A stretch of 64,000 nt of DNA, from assembly GCA_963971535.1 (NCBI GenBank), contig OZ020592.1:123679274-123743273 (forward strand), given 5' to 3'. Made by a program: the position numbers and the translations under genes. The notes under the pieces are model-generated. The model worked only from the letters and a program-made list of their open reading frames with translations, did no database searches and was not told the origin of the DNA. Shown in pieces: positions 47,237-61,130 of this stretch. This DNA is from Notolepis coatsorum (taxonomy: Eukaryota; Chordata; Actinopteri; Aulopiformes; Paralepididae). The first letter of the stretch is position 1. Each line of letters opens with the position of its first letter.

Positions 47237-47590
47237 CTCCTCCTCCTCCACCTCTCTGACCTCCTCCACCACCTCTACCTCTCTGACCTCCTCCTCCTCT
47301 CTGACCTCCTCCTCATCCACCACCTCTATCTCTCTGACCTCCTCCTCCTCCTCTACCTCTCTGACCTCCTCCTCCTCTCTGACCTCCTCCTCATCCACCA
47401 CCTCTATCTCTCTGACCTCCTCCTCCTCCTCCTCCTCTACCTCTCTGACCTCCTCCTCCTCTCTGACCTCCTCCTCCTCCACCACCTCTACCTCTCTGAC
47501 CTCCTCCACCACCTCCACCTCTCTGACCTCCTCCACCACCTCCACCTCTCTGACCTCCTCCACCACCTCCACCCGCCGCTTTGACCTCCT
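47237..47590. repeat. CTC-rich minisatellite, right part
   Basis: Continuation of the array at 35550-36418 beyond BEL-2, with units like tctctgacctcctccaccac. Confidence 0.93.
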
Positions 47591-48120
47591 CCACCAAGAA
47601 TGTGTGAGTGAATGGAGTGAAATGTGAGGAACAAAATTGTAAAGCGCTTTGGATAAAAACTGCTATAAATGTATTACCATATACCCTGTTTATCATAATA
47701 ATGTGTTATGCTATTTAAACCAAGCTGTATTGAATGGGTAGGAGAGAGTAGAATAACAAAAATAATTACACTTATATCCTTTAAGCTTAGAGATGCTCAA
47801 TTTAAAAATAAATAATAAATCAAATGGACATGCGAGACACTTCAAACCCACCGCCTATCTGAAGGTACTGTATCAGACCCAGGCCTTGGATATCTAGGGT
47901 TTTCCAGGTCCCTATCCATAGGGATGCTATTCATTTATTATTACCTCTGGTATTAAGCTGTCGGCATCTTAAAGGCAACGGAGCGGATGAGTGTCTGTCC
48001 CCTGGGCCCTTTCTGTTCAGCATTAGTCATTAGGAAGCCTATTCACTTCCTGAGGCATCGGTCGGTCTAACTGAAAGCTTAATCCGCTGCTCGGCAAACC
48101 ATATAGAGCTGTACACCAGG
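47591..48120. other. Repeat tail and no gene
   Basis: 47595-47690 carries a fish repeat tail (attgtaaagcgctttggata). The remainder is AT-rich, apparently single-copy DNA without coding signs. Confidence 0.5.
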
Positions 48121-48135
48121 TGTTGGGCTTTCTGC

Positions 48136-48750
48136 TGTCACGACATGATTATCTACCTGCCCTGAACCCACTGTCATGACATGTGTAGGTGCAATATCCA
48201 AACGTCTTGTAGTCTTGATTTTCCAAACACCCTTGAAGCCAGAGTAGGTGAATAACGGGAGTCTTGAACACGAACGACAGGACCACGTATATAGTTTAAA
48301 TAAAAGAAAAACATAACACGTCAACATCGCTCGTTGCACGGTGAAAAAACGATGACGCTTCCATCTACTCTGGTTCCATTCACAAAACTCCAGCTGCCTT
48401 CTACCCAGCTGATAATATAAGTAGTCACATGACATTTCCGGTCTATCAAAATAAAGAAATGTTTTTATCACATATTGTCTCATTGTCTCTTTTTAATCAA
48501 ATCATGAAATCATGACAAATCTTTTTAAACTATAGACTTAAACTATTATCAAATTTAAATATCAAAACATGAATATAGGACATATTAATGAACCAATTCC
48601 TAAATTGGCTCCTACAACATGATTATCTACCTGCCCTGAACCAACTGTCACCACATGATTATCTACCTGCCCTGAACCAACTGTCACCACATGATTATCT
48701 ACCTGCCCTGAACCAACTGTCACCACATGATTATCTACCTGCCCTGAACG
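48136..48750. repeat. 36-bp array interrupted by a solo LTR
   Basis: Units of acatgattatctacctgccc + tgaaccaactgtcacc. One unit lies left of the solo LTR (to 48183) and about four lie right of it (48617-48750). Confidence 0.9.
48184..48616 (-). mobile_element. Solo LTR, 433 bp
   Basis: Ends tgtaggtgcaat and attggctcctaca form TG...CA with inverted tips, and a 5-bp duplication, acatg (48179-48183, 48617-48621), flanks it. On the minus strand a TATA-like acttatattatc can be seen, so that strand is the likelier orientation. Family not identified. Confidence 0.8.
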
Positions 48751-49235
48751 ACGCGACTTGTGATTGATGATCTAATGTGGAGTCTTCTTTACTGATACAG
48801 TAACAAACACGTCAGCAAAATAATTGGTTGTGTCATAAAATAATCGAATCCCTGCAGTGACTACGTTACATAAGACCACTGTAAAAATATCAGAAGTGAC
48901 ATTTCATCCTAACGCGCAAAGTCTCAATAATAAACCTCCACCGACGCCAGAAATACCAGGAAGTCTATTTCCCACTGTGCCACTGATGTCCGCGGGCCGC
49001 CCTTCATGGCCCTGTCAGGGAAGGGTTTATCAGCAGCTCCCCACCTGTGCTGACTGTGTCACCCTGTGTTCCCTCAGCCCTCCTTCATACCAGCGGCCAT
49101 CAGGCTCCACCACAGGCAGGGACTGCTGCCAGACATCCAACTACTAGGAACCTAAAATGACAATATACTACCTACATACCGCACCTTATGCGAATACAGT
49201 ATACTTCATCAGATCAGATATTTAGCATTTTTTTA
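48751..49235. other. No gene seen
   Basis: Apparently single-copy DNA. A short open frame (96 codons, 48857-49147, plus strand) has no recognisable domain and no splice context that I would trust. Confidence 0.45.
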
Positions 49236-49492
49236 TTATATATATAATCGCCGTCGACTAAAGACGCACTTCTTCAACCATTATCTGAAATGATTTTTTT
49301 TTTTTTATGTAACCCTAACTAACATTACTGTCATGCACTTGTCCTAATAAACTAACCTACACTGTAGCACTCAACACTTTGACGAACATTGTTACTCAGC
49401 TGATAGAGTTGTGCCCTTCCTGATGACTTGTCGTACAGAACTTTTAAGTCGCTTTGGATAAAAGCGTTCAGCTAAATGACTAAATGTAAATG
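49236..49492 (-). mobile_element. Fish interspersed repeat fragment
   Basis: Contains a LINE/SINE-like phrase, gtcgactaaagacgcacttc, and at its right end the reversed common motif (taagtcgctttggataaaag, aaatgactaaatgta), as at 41404-41505. Not coding. Confidence 0.55.
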
Positions 49493-49529
49493 TCTTTCTC
49501 CAGGAAAGGAGGAGGACTCGTGGAGGAGA

Positions 49530-50000
49530 CACTCATTCCTCTCTCTTCTCTCATTCCTCTCTCTTGTCTCTCATTCCTCTCTTGTCTCTCATTCCTCTCT
49601 CTTGTCTCATTCCTCTCTCTTGTCTCATTCCTCTCTCTCTTCTCTCATTCCTCTCTCTTGTCTCATTCCTCTCTCTTCTATCATTCCTCTCCTGTCTCTC
49701 ATTCCTCTCTCCTGTCTCATTCCTCTCTCTTGTCTGATTCCTCCCTCCTGTCTCTCATTCATCTCTCTTGTCTCATTCCTCTCTCTTGTTTCATTCCTTC
49801 CTCCTGTCTCTCATTCCTCTCTCTTCTTTCATTCCTCTCTCTTCTCTCATTCCTCCCTCCTGTCTCATTCCTCCCTCTCTTCTCTCATTCCTCCCTCTCT
49901 TCTCTCATTCCTCTCTCCTATCTCTCATTCCTCCCTCCTGTCTCTCATTCCTCCCTCCTGTCTCTCATTATTCTCTCCTGTCCCTCGTGTATCTCCTCTT
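49530..50000. repeat. Pyrimidine-rich minisatellite
   Basis: About 23 units near 20 bp of ctcattcctctctcttgtct with tcctgtct variants. Long frames over it are repeat artefacts. Confidence 0.95.
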
Positions 50001-50099
50001 GACACAACAAGGACGTGTGAACAATGTGTTGCATCATGAGAGGAAATGACTTGAGATGAGATGTCATTAAGAACAATCAGGGATGTGCTGCAAAACCAT

Positions 50100-50149
50100 G
50101 TTTCACGCACGCACGCAAACACACACACACACACACACGCACACACACA

Positions 50150-50191
<42 letters not shown>

Positions 50192-50293
50192 ATGGTTGTC
50201 TGTTAATGCGTTCATCCACTCAGAGAATCCTTTAGTAGAAGTCTGAGAGTTGGCTTCAGGAATCATGAGCCTAATTAGTTTTCTGAACACACA

Positions 50294-50365
<72 letters not shown>

Positions 50366-50430
50366 AGAAGGAACCCATAAATGTCCCATAACCCCCCCCC
50401 CCCCCACACACACACACACACACAGAGGGA
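50100..50430. repeat. (CA)n, (CT)n and poly-C microsatellites
   Basis: (CA)n with interruptions at 50118-50190, (CT)n at about 50297-50362, poly-C at 50392-50405, then (CA)n to 50424. Confidence 0.97.
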
Positions 50431-50601
50431 GCACATATTATGCATGCACTGTGCATGATACACACAATCACACACACTCTCTGTCACATATACAGTACAG
50501 TACACTCAAAAGGACACACACAAGAAGGAACCCATAATATATGTATGTGTGCATGGGTATACACAAGCACACACACACACACAAAATGTTTAATCCCTAA
50601 T

Positions 50602-50607
<6 letters not shown>

Positions 50608-50691
<84 letters not shown>

Positions 50692-50717
50692 AGAGAGAGA
50701 GAGATAGAGAGAGAGAG

Positions 50718-50778
<61 letters not shown>
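50608..50778. repeat. (GA)n microsatellite
   Basis: About 170 bp of almost pure ga repeats with three small interruptions. Confidence 0.97.
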
Positions 50779-50781
<3 letters not shown>

Positions 50782-50849
50782 TTGAGATGCTGAAAGGAGT
50801 CAGAGGGATGTTTGTGTGGATCTTGTAGACATCTCTACATGGAGAGAGT

Positions 50850-52057
50850 CAGAGGGATGTATGGTGTGTATGGTTTATTTCTTAATCCCAAGGGGAAACA
50901 TGGTTTGCCACCAGAGCGAATACAAATATACAAACATGAAAGAAACAATTACATGATACAATACAGGATACACAACACAGTAGGAGAGCCNNNNNNNNNN
51001 NNNNNNNNNNNNNNNNNNNNNNNNNNNNNNNNNNNNNNNNNNNNNNNNNNNNNNNNNNNNNNNNNNNNNNNNNNNNNNNNNNNNNNNNNNNNNNNNNNNN
51101 NNNNNNNNNNNNNNNNNNNNNNNNNNNNNNNNNNNNNNNNNNNNNNNNNNNNNNNNNNNNNNNNNNNNNNNNNNNNNNNNNNNNNNNNNNTGCCAACCTC
51201 GATCAGACTGCTGAACACCTAGGTCTGGTGGAGGCCTAGTTGAAGTTGAACAAAGGACCTTCTCAATCGCTCAGTAGAGCATTGAGGCAGCAACAACCTA
51301 TCACTGAATGAGCTTCGCAGAGCATCAAAAATACTGAACAGTGGGTGGCCTTCAAAAGATAAAATGGTTTTCAGTTTAGTTCTAGTTCGCTTGGCTATAA
51401 TGATCTCCAGGGAATCAGGAGGGAGGCCAATCACTGAGCCAGCCTTTTTAATGATTTTATTTATACATTTTTGTCAGAAACCGTGATTTGATTTGATTTA
51501 ATTTTATTACGGATCCCCATTAGCTGGTGCCATAGCAACCAGCTAGTCTTCCTGGGGTCCACACAAAAAAAACATACAAAAACAATTATTATTGCAAAAA
51601 CAAAATGATTAAAAGTCAGTACTCAACACACAATGCATAATGAAACTAACAATTAAGATGGCTAAAATTACATGCAAGCACAGAAACAGAAAAATAATAG
51701 TTAAAAACTATTTAAGATTCTTTTAAAAAGTGAATCTACTGTAAATACAGCAGAGGTTTTGTGGCAGGTTATTCCAAAGAGTTAATGCTCTAAAAATTGT
51801 ATATCTCCTTAAAGCGTTAAGGAGAACAGCATTAAACAGGACACTAGCCAGGATACCTTGATAGAACACATGAAGAAGTGACCTGCTGATGTCGAAGGAT
51901 CTAAGCTTCCTCAAATGAAAAAGCAGAGACTGGGCTTTTTTTAACACAGCATGTGTTCTGCTTCCAGTCCAGCTTACCGTCCAGGTGAACACCAATATAC
52001 CTAAAGTACTGGACTATCTCCACCTCCTGCCCCCTAATGATGACAGGAGAGACATTC
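50850..52057 (-). mobile_element. LINE remnants, nested, with assembly gap
   Basis: Minus strand. An older LINE gives EIVQYFRYIGVHLDGKLDWK and KKAQSLLFHLRKLRSF (about 52030-51840), then, after a second LINE's 3' end (about 51836-51483: LTLWNNLPQNLCCIYSRFTF and a tail ending ctaatggggatccgtaataa), continues as AGSVIGLPPDSLEIIIAKRT (about 51440-51380) to 51219. Its 3' UTR (ttccccttgggattaag) lies near 50880, beyond the gap. Frames are broken. The clades are uncertain. Confidence 0.65.
50991..51190. other. Assembly gap (200 N)
   Basis: Exactly 200 unknown bases, probably a nominal gap size. It lies shortly after long (GA)n and within LINE sequence. Confidence 1.
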
Positions 52058-52059
52058 AC

Positions 52060-53858
52060 CAGCAGAGAGCAGAGAGCAGGGAGCAGAGAGCAGAGAGCAG
52101 GGAGCAGGGAGCAGAGAGCAGGGAGCAGGGAGCAGAGAGCAGGGAGCAGGGAGCAGGGAGCAGAGAGCAGGGAGCAGAGAGCAGAGAGCAGAGAGCAGAG
52201 AGCAGGGAGCAGGGAGCAGGGAGCAGAGAGCAGAGAGCAGAGAGCAGGGAGCAGAGAGCAGAGAGCAGAGAGCAGAGAGAGAGAGCAGAGAGCAGAGAGC
52301 AGAGAGCAGAGAGCAGAGAGCAGGGAGCAGGGAGCAGAGAGAGAGCAGGGAGCAGAGAGCAGAGAGCAGGGAGCAGAGAGCAGAGAGGAGAGAGCAGGGA
52401 GCAGGGAGCAGGGAGCAGGGAGCAGAGAGCAGAGAGCAGAGAGCAGAGAGCAGAGAGCAGGGAGCAGGGAGCAGGGAGCAGAGAGAGAGCAGGGAGCAGG
52501 GACCGGGGAGCAGAGAGCAGGGAGCAGAGAGCAGAGAGGAGAGAGCAGAGAGCAGAGAGCAGAGAGGAGAGAGCAGAGAGCAGAGAGCAGAGAGCAGAGA
52601 GCAGAGAGCAGAGAGCAGAGAGCAGGGAGCAGAGAGCAGGGAGCAGAGAGCAGGGAGCAGGGAGCAGGGAGCAGAGAGCAGGGAGCAGGGAGCAGGGAGC
52701 AGAGAGAGAGCAGGGAGCAGAGAGCAGAGAGCAGGGAGCAGGGAGCAGAGAGCAGAGAGCAGAGAGCAGGGAGCAGAGAGCAGAGAGCAGGGAGCAGAGA
52801 GCAGAGATCAGAGAGAGAGCAGAGAGCAGAGAGCAGAGAGCAGGGAGCAGGGAGCAGAGAGAGAGCAGGGAGCAGGGAGCAGGGAGCAGAGAGCAGGGAG
52901 CAGAGAGCAGAGAGCAGGGAGCAGAGAGCAGGGAGCAGAGAGCAGAGAGCAGAGAGCAGGGAGCAGAGAGCAGAGAGCAGGGAGCAGAGAGCAGGGAGCA
53001 GAGAGGAGAGAGCAGAGAGGAGAGAGCAGGGAGCAGAGAGCAGAGAGCAGGGAGCAGGGAGCAGGGAGCAGGGAGCAGGGAGCAGAGAGCAGGGAGCAGG
53101 GAGCAGAGAGCAGGGAGCAGAGAGCAGAGAGCAGAGAGCAGAGAGCAGGGAGCAGGGAGCAGAGAGCAGAGAGGAGAGAGCAGAGAGCAGAGAGCAGAGA
53201 GCAGAGAGAGAGAGCAGAGAGCAGAGGGAGAGAGCAGGGAGCAGAGAGGAGAGAGGAGAGAGCAGAGAGCAGAGAGCAGAGAGCAGAGAGAGAGAGCAGA
53301 GAGCAGAGAGCAGAGAGCAGAGAGAGAGAGCAGAGAGCAGAGAGCAGAGAGCAGAGAGGAGAGAGCAGAGAGCAGAGAGCAGAGAGCAGAGAGCAGAGAG
53401 CAGAGAGCAGAGAGAAGGGAGCAGAGAGCAGAGAGCAGAGAGCAGAGAGCAGAGAGGAGAGAGCAGGGAGCAGAGAGCAGAGAGGAGAGAGCAGGGAGCA
53501 GGGAGCAGAGAGCAGAGAGCAGAGAGCAGAGAGCAGGGAGCAGAGAGGAGAGAGCAGAGAGGAGAGAGAAGAGAGCAGAGAGCAGGGAGCAGAGAGCAGA
53601 GAGCAGAGAGAAGAGAGCAGAGAGCAGGGAGCAGAGAGCAGAGAGCAGAGAGGAGAGAGGAGAGAGCAGAGAGGAGAGAGCAGGGAGCAGAGAGCAGAGA
53701 GGAGAGAGCAGGGAGCAGAGAGCAGAGAGCAGGGAGCAGAGAGCAGAGAGGAGAGAGCAGAGAGCAGGGAGCAGAGAGCAGAGAGCAGGGAGCAGAGAGC
53801 AGGGAGCAGGGAGCAGAGAGCAGGGAGCAGGGAGCAGAGAGCAGGGAGCAGGGAGCAG
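52060..53858. repeat. 1.8-kb satellite of 7-bp units
   Basis: About 257 copies of agagcag/ggagcag (RGAGCAG), occasionally agaggag or shortened units. Because the unit is 7 bp, each strand reads the same peptide pattern in all three frames with almost no stop codons. Frames of 600-800 codons on both strands are therefore by-products and not genes. Confidence 0.97.
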
Positions 53859-53959
53859 CACATGTTACATGATTCAACACGACCCTCCAGAGGAACAAGA
53901 CGCCTCCTGTCACTTCCCTTCCACAGGCTGAGCCCGGAGCCCTGGAGGGATGGTGTGAG

Positions 53960-54312
<353 letters not shown>

Positions 54313-54318
54313 TGCTGT

Positions 54319-55700
54319 CATGGTCCTGCCTTGTCAGTGCTCCTGCCTCTCTCTGTTCACTCTACCACTCTCATTATCGTTAACTAGTTACAGCTGGTTG
54401 TCATTACAGACAGCTGATCTACGGTCTGGAGGCAGAGTGTATCTGGGTATTTAAACCCGCCCCAGACATCATCGTCCTAATCTCTGTTCTCATCCTCTCT
54501 CCTAACCTGCTGGTTAAGACCTGGAGACACTGACCTGCTGGTTAAGATCTGGAGACACTGACCTGCTGGTTAAGACCTGGAGACACTGACCTGCTGGTTA
54601 AGACCTGGAGACACTGACCTGCTAGTTAAGACCTGGAAACACTGACCTGCTGGTTAAGACCTGGAGACACTGACCTGCTGGTTAAGACCTGGAGACACTG
54701 ACCTGATGGTTAAGACCTGGAGACACTGACCTGCTGGTTAAGACCTGGAGTCACTGACCTGCTGGTTAAGACCTGGAGACACTGACCTGCTGGTTAAGAC
54801 CTGGAGACACTGACCTGCTGGTTAAGATCTGGAGACACTGACCTGCTGGTTAAGACCTGGAGACACTGACCTGCTGGTTAAGACCTGGAGACACTGACCT
54901 GCTAGTTAAGACCTGGAAACACTGACCTGCTGGTTAAGACCTGGAGACACTGACCTGCTGGTTAAGACCTGGAGACACTGACCTGATGGTTAAGACCTGG
55001 AGACACTGACCTGCTGGTTAAGACCTGGAGACACTGACCTGCTGGTTAAGACCTGGAGACACTGACCTGCAGGTTAAGACCTGGAGACACTGACCTGCAG
55101 GTTAAGACCTGGAGAAACTGACCTGCTGGTTAAGACCTGGAGACGCTGACCTGCTGGTTAAGACCTGGAGACACTGACCTGCTGGTTAAGACCTGGAGAC
55201 ACTGACCTGCTGGTTAAGACCTGGAGACCTGCTGGTTAAGACCTGGAGACACTGACCTGCTGGTTAAGACCTGGAGACACTTACCTGCTGGTTAAGACCT
55301 GGAGACCTGCTGGTTAAGACCTGGAGACACTGACCTGGAGACACTGACCTGCAGGTTAAGACCTGGAGACACTGACCTGACCTGCTGGTTAAGACCTGGA
55401 GACACTGACCTGACCTGCTGGTTAAGACCTGCAGACACTGACCTGCAGGTTAAGACCTGGAGATGCTGGCCTGGTTCACAAAGTACTGCTTAGACCTACG
55501 CCTGGCTGACGACAACTGCTCCTGCTCTCACCCCGTCTGTCTGACTTCCATGCCCCGTGTATATATCCTGGACATTATCTCTGTATATCGACCCATGCCT
55601 GGACTTAGACCTCTCTATTCAATATACCCATATTGGGTTTTGCTCAATTCTGCCTACCGTGTCTCCTTGCCTGCACATTGGGTTCCAACCACAACTGTGA
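54319..55700 (+). mobile_element. LTR-like sequence containing a 28-bp minisatellite
   Basis: Left flank starts tgtcatggtcctgcc, with a TATA-like gtatttaaacccg near 54449. The right flank ends tgggttccaaccacaactgt. Both resemble fish LTR-type ends. Between them about 34 units of cctgctggttaagacctgga + gacactga occupy 54508-55462. No clear target duplication. Tentative. Confidence 0.4.
54508..55462. repeat. 28-bp minisatellite
   Basis: Units of cctgctggttaagacctgga + gacactga, well conserved. A block of about 300 bp (from 54508) recurs from about 54805 with the same rare variants (aagatctgg, ctagttaag, ctgatgg), showing block duplication. Confidence 0.95.
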
Positions 55701-55708
55701 TATGTACA

Positions 55709-58159
<2,451 letters not shown>

Positions 58160-59154
58160 TTAACCCCCTGAGGTCTGCTGTGTGTAGCTCCACCTTCTCA
58201 GAATATTCTCTTTTTTTTTTGTTACATAATGTAAAATTACAGATTCATACCTTCAAAATAAGCCATCAATTGTCAAATTTGAGACGATAGTTTTCAATCA
58301 ATGTCCTATCAAACTTTCTGGTAAAATCCTAACTACTTTTCAGGATAGGACGAGAACTTGCTCCAAAGTTCATTCTGCTATCTGATGAGAGAACTACACT
58401 CCCAGAATTCAATGTGATCATTGTCACTAGAACCATTTCACACCTGGAGCAAAGGCCCAGTCATTCCTTTGTTATTCCAGTGAATGGACCCAGCAGGAGG
58501 CCCCGATCGGTTGCAAATAACTCGGTAAACAACATGATTTGGACGTATATACTATTATACAACCTGGAAATGGATCGGGTATTTCTACATCCCATAATAG
58601 GAATATCTCTGCTCCACGCTCATCGCCCAACGCTATGAGGAAGCTACGGTAAGATTCAGCGTTTTTTTTTTAACGTGTTCCATATAAACTGCTCTGATGA
58701 TCATATCACCCACACTAGATGAATGATATAACGTTGCCCACGGAATTATAAACGACCCCCCGCCCATCCGGTCATCATCAGATCATACGTAGTAACTTCT
58801 AGAAGTACGTCCAGTTGAATTTTTTTATCTTGCACAGATTCCTACCAAACTGTATTTGATCATCAATATAATGCATTTAGGGCTATAAATCAAGTTCTGG
58901 AGAAAGCTGCAGAAAACCATAAAAACATACTTATACTTTAGACCGTATTTTAGTATGAATATGTGAATGAAAAAGTATAACGTTGCTACACCCTGAACAA
59001 TAGATATAGGACGTTGAATGGGCCATAGTAATGTCAATTTAGCAATACAATTTAAAAAGTTATAGCCCTGCAAAGAAGGGGAACTTCTCCATGTTAAATA
59101 GGGCTGGCGAGGGATGGTAAATTATGAATTTAACCCCGGCGATCAAAGTGTTAA
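58160..59154. mobile_element. Possible piggyBac-like non-autonomous element
   Basis: Bounded by TTAA on both sides (58160-58163, 59151-59154). The tips are ttaaccccctgaggtctg and, reversed, ttaacactttgatcgccgg, which agree partly, as piggyBac ends do. The interior is AT-rich without a transposase. TTAA is common by chance, so this is only a suggestion. Confidence 0.35.
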
Positions 59155-59271
59155 TATGTATCCACCAGGGATGGAGGGGGGAGGAAGAACTACAAAGGAC
59201 CTGAAAATGAAGGGTAGAGAATGAAAGGACAGGGTGCTCTGTAGGTATATATTTTTTGTAATTTTTTTTTA

Positions 59272-59340
59272 CCAGTCGACTATCAGCACATTTCGGCCAA
59301 TCAAAGTCGACTATACAAATCCTTAGTTGGGGACAGCCGT
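59272..59340. mobile_element. hAT right-end fragment
   Basis: gtcgactat...tttcggccaatcaaagtc...ccttagttggggacagcc matches the right end of the hAT-like element at 25690-25786. A matching left end was not found nearby. Confidence 0.7.
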
Positions 59341-59344
59341 ATAA

Positions 59345-59742
59345 CAATATTGTACTATTTATAGTATGCATCACTATTGTACTATTATAGTATGAATCAC
59401 TATTGTACTATTATAGTATGCATCACTATTGTACTATGTATAGTATGCATCACTATTATAGTATGCATCACTATTGTACTATTTCTAGTATGCAGCACTA
59501 TTGTACTATTTCTAGTATGCATCACTATTGTACTATGTCTAGTATGCATCACTATTGTACTATGTCTAGTATGCATCACTATTGTACTATTTCTAGTATG
59601 CATCACTATTGTACTATGTCTAGTATGCATCACTATTGTACTATTTACAGTATGCATCACTATTGTACTATTTACAGTATGCAACACTATTGTACTATTT
59701 ATAGTATGCAAGACTATTGTACTATGTCTAGTATGCAACACT
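59345..59742. repeat. 27-bp minisatellite
   Basis: About 14-15 units of tagtatgcatcactattgta + ctatttc/ctatgtc. The unit is a multiple of three, so it reads open on both strands. It sits directly right of the hAT fragment. Confidence 0.95.
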
Positions 59743-60714
59743 TGCCAATAACAAAGCCCTCATCCAACAGACAACCATCCATCCATCCATCCGACCGTCC
59801 ACCACCCAACAACACCAAACGCCCAAAGCCTATAGGCAGGTAAATGCAACTTTTGGTTACATTGGTAAATGAACGCAGGCTACTACACATGAATCCCCTC
59901 CTTCCTCTCTCGTCTACTGATACATTACACAACACCAACAGCAGCCATTCACCAACAAGCAGTTATGCAACTTATATTGTTCTATTGTAAATCCAATTGT
60001 TCTGCCCCTTCCCTATACGACCATCACCCTATAACGGTATAGGGACACTAATACTGTTCTAATACCGACATGACACATGAGAGCCAGTGATGGACGTGCT
60101 GGTTATTCTATGAGAGCTCCTATGCTACTAAACTGAACTATAGACTCTGCTGGATCCTCCGACAGCACGGCGGCGTGAGACTAATTACCCGCTTTACACA
60201 ACAGGTCAGTCTTTCCAACCGGATCAATGATGTCACATAGATATAGCATCATGTAGAGGTGTGTGACATTATTATGATCAAAACTATTCATATTGAACAT
60301 ATATCATCATCATTATCATCTAGTAAAGATCTACAGACAGACACGCACGCTTTACCAATATTACGGACACCTTTTCCAAAGCGCCTTTACGCAGCGGCTG
60401 TACAGGTGCTAAGCCGAGTTTTGCATCCCGGGTTTATTTGCTCACTGTCGAGAACAAAACAGCCCAAAATTATGTTGGAAAAACCATTTTGATTCATAGA
60501 TCTCCAGAAAAAAAAAAAGTTGCAGTGTGAATTTTTCGAATTTCACATGTGTATATATAGCACGCATATATGTATGTATATATATTCTATATGGACACTT
60601 TAGGATCAAACACTGCTCATATTGTGGCGGAAAAAAGAAACAGGGGGATGCAATCCTCGGCGGGGGTTCGAAACTCGGGAATAATATGCAGCACAGTGGA
60701 AGAGAAACACCTAC
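59743..60714 (-). other. Start of plcxd3 intron 1, no other gene
   Basis: Mostly single-copy-looking DNA with a small (CATC)n at 59778-59793. By position it is intron, downstream of the exon-1 donor on the minus strand. No coding sequence is recognised. Confidence 0.5.
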
Positions 60715-60820
60715 CGGGGATCGCCAGGTTGGTCAGCGGGGTGTTGTGCATGCTCTGGGGCAAGCTGGCCATCCAGTCCGCGAAGCGAAGGTCGCTGCTC
60801 CTCCCGTGAGATGAAGCCAT
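60715..60820 (-). CDS. plcxd3: plcxd3 exon 1 (PI-PLC X domain-containing protein 3), partial
   Basis: The coding part of a first exon: 35 codons plus one base. It reads MASSHGRSSDLRFADWM..., then SLPQSMHNTPLTNLAIP and the first base of a glycine codon. A donor, G|GTAGGTG, follows at 60714-60708. From memory, vertebrate PLCXD3 begins MASS..., with ADWMA(T/S)LP(E/Q)SMH and PLTNLAIPG before SHDSF, so start, length and phase fit. PLCXD2 shares the NLAIPG part but has a different, longer N-terminus. The family carries a phosphatidylinositol-specific phospholipase C X-like catalytic domain, probably cytoplasmic; this exon holds only its leading edge. The ATG has A at -3 and G at +4. An in-frame open stretch extends upstream, but the family match supports this ATG. 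Later exons are not in the window. Confidence 0.85.
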
Positions 60821-61130
60821 GCTGCCAGCCGGTGCACAACGATCCGCTCCTTCCAACCCGTGCGTGCGCGAGGTCTGAGTGCGCTGCTTCCCCTGTTGTG
60901 CGCCGCTCGTGTGCGCTGCGCCCCAATCCACACACACCACGAGTCGAGACCAGTACAATCAGCACGACCGAGAGCCAGTCCACACGCCCCCCCTGAGCGA
61001 GCACACATGGGGTGGGAAGCAGACTTGTGAGAAACGCAGATGGATGGAGAGAGATGTGCGTGTGTGCAAGTTGCTGCGCAAGCGAGACGTGGATTTTGGA
61101 GCACCAAGGAGAAGAGAACGTCCTCTTACA
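60821..61130 (-). promoter_or_regulatory. CpG-rich 5' UTR and promoter region of plcxd3
   Basis: Directly upstream of the exon-1 ATG on the minus strand. The stretch is visibly rich in CpG (for example cgtgcgtgcgcgag) in a window that is otherwise CpG-poor outside transposons. No clear TATA box is seen close by, as usual for CpG-type promoters. The transcription start cannot be placed from sequence alone. Confidence 0.6.

Noticed and set aside
48857-49147. Small host gene of 96 codons
   Set aside because: No recognisable domain, codon pattern or splice context.
49476-50039. Serine/leucine-rich protein of 187 codons
   Set aside because: A 20-bp pyrimidine minisatellite read through; several frames give similar peptides.
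50812-51222. Frames across the gap
   Set aside because: They consist of unknown bases.
59377-59843. Cysteine/isoleucine-rich membrane-like protein
   Set aside because: A 27-bp minisatellite read in frame; open on both strands.
60617-60958. Longer N-terminus for the plcxd3 exon, and reading through the donor
   Set aside because: The segment upstream of MASS has no family counterpart that I know, and residues after LAIPG do not continue as SHDSF, consistent with intron.
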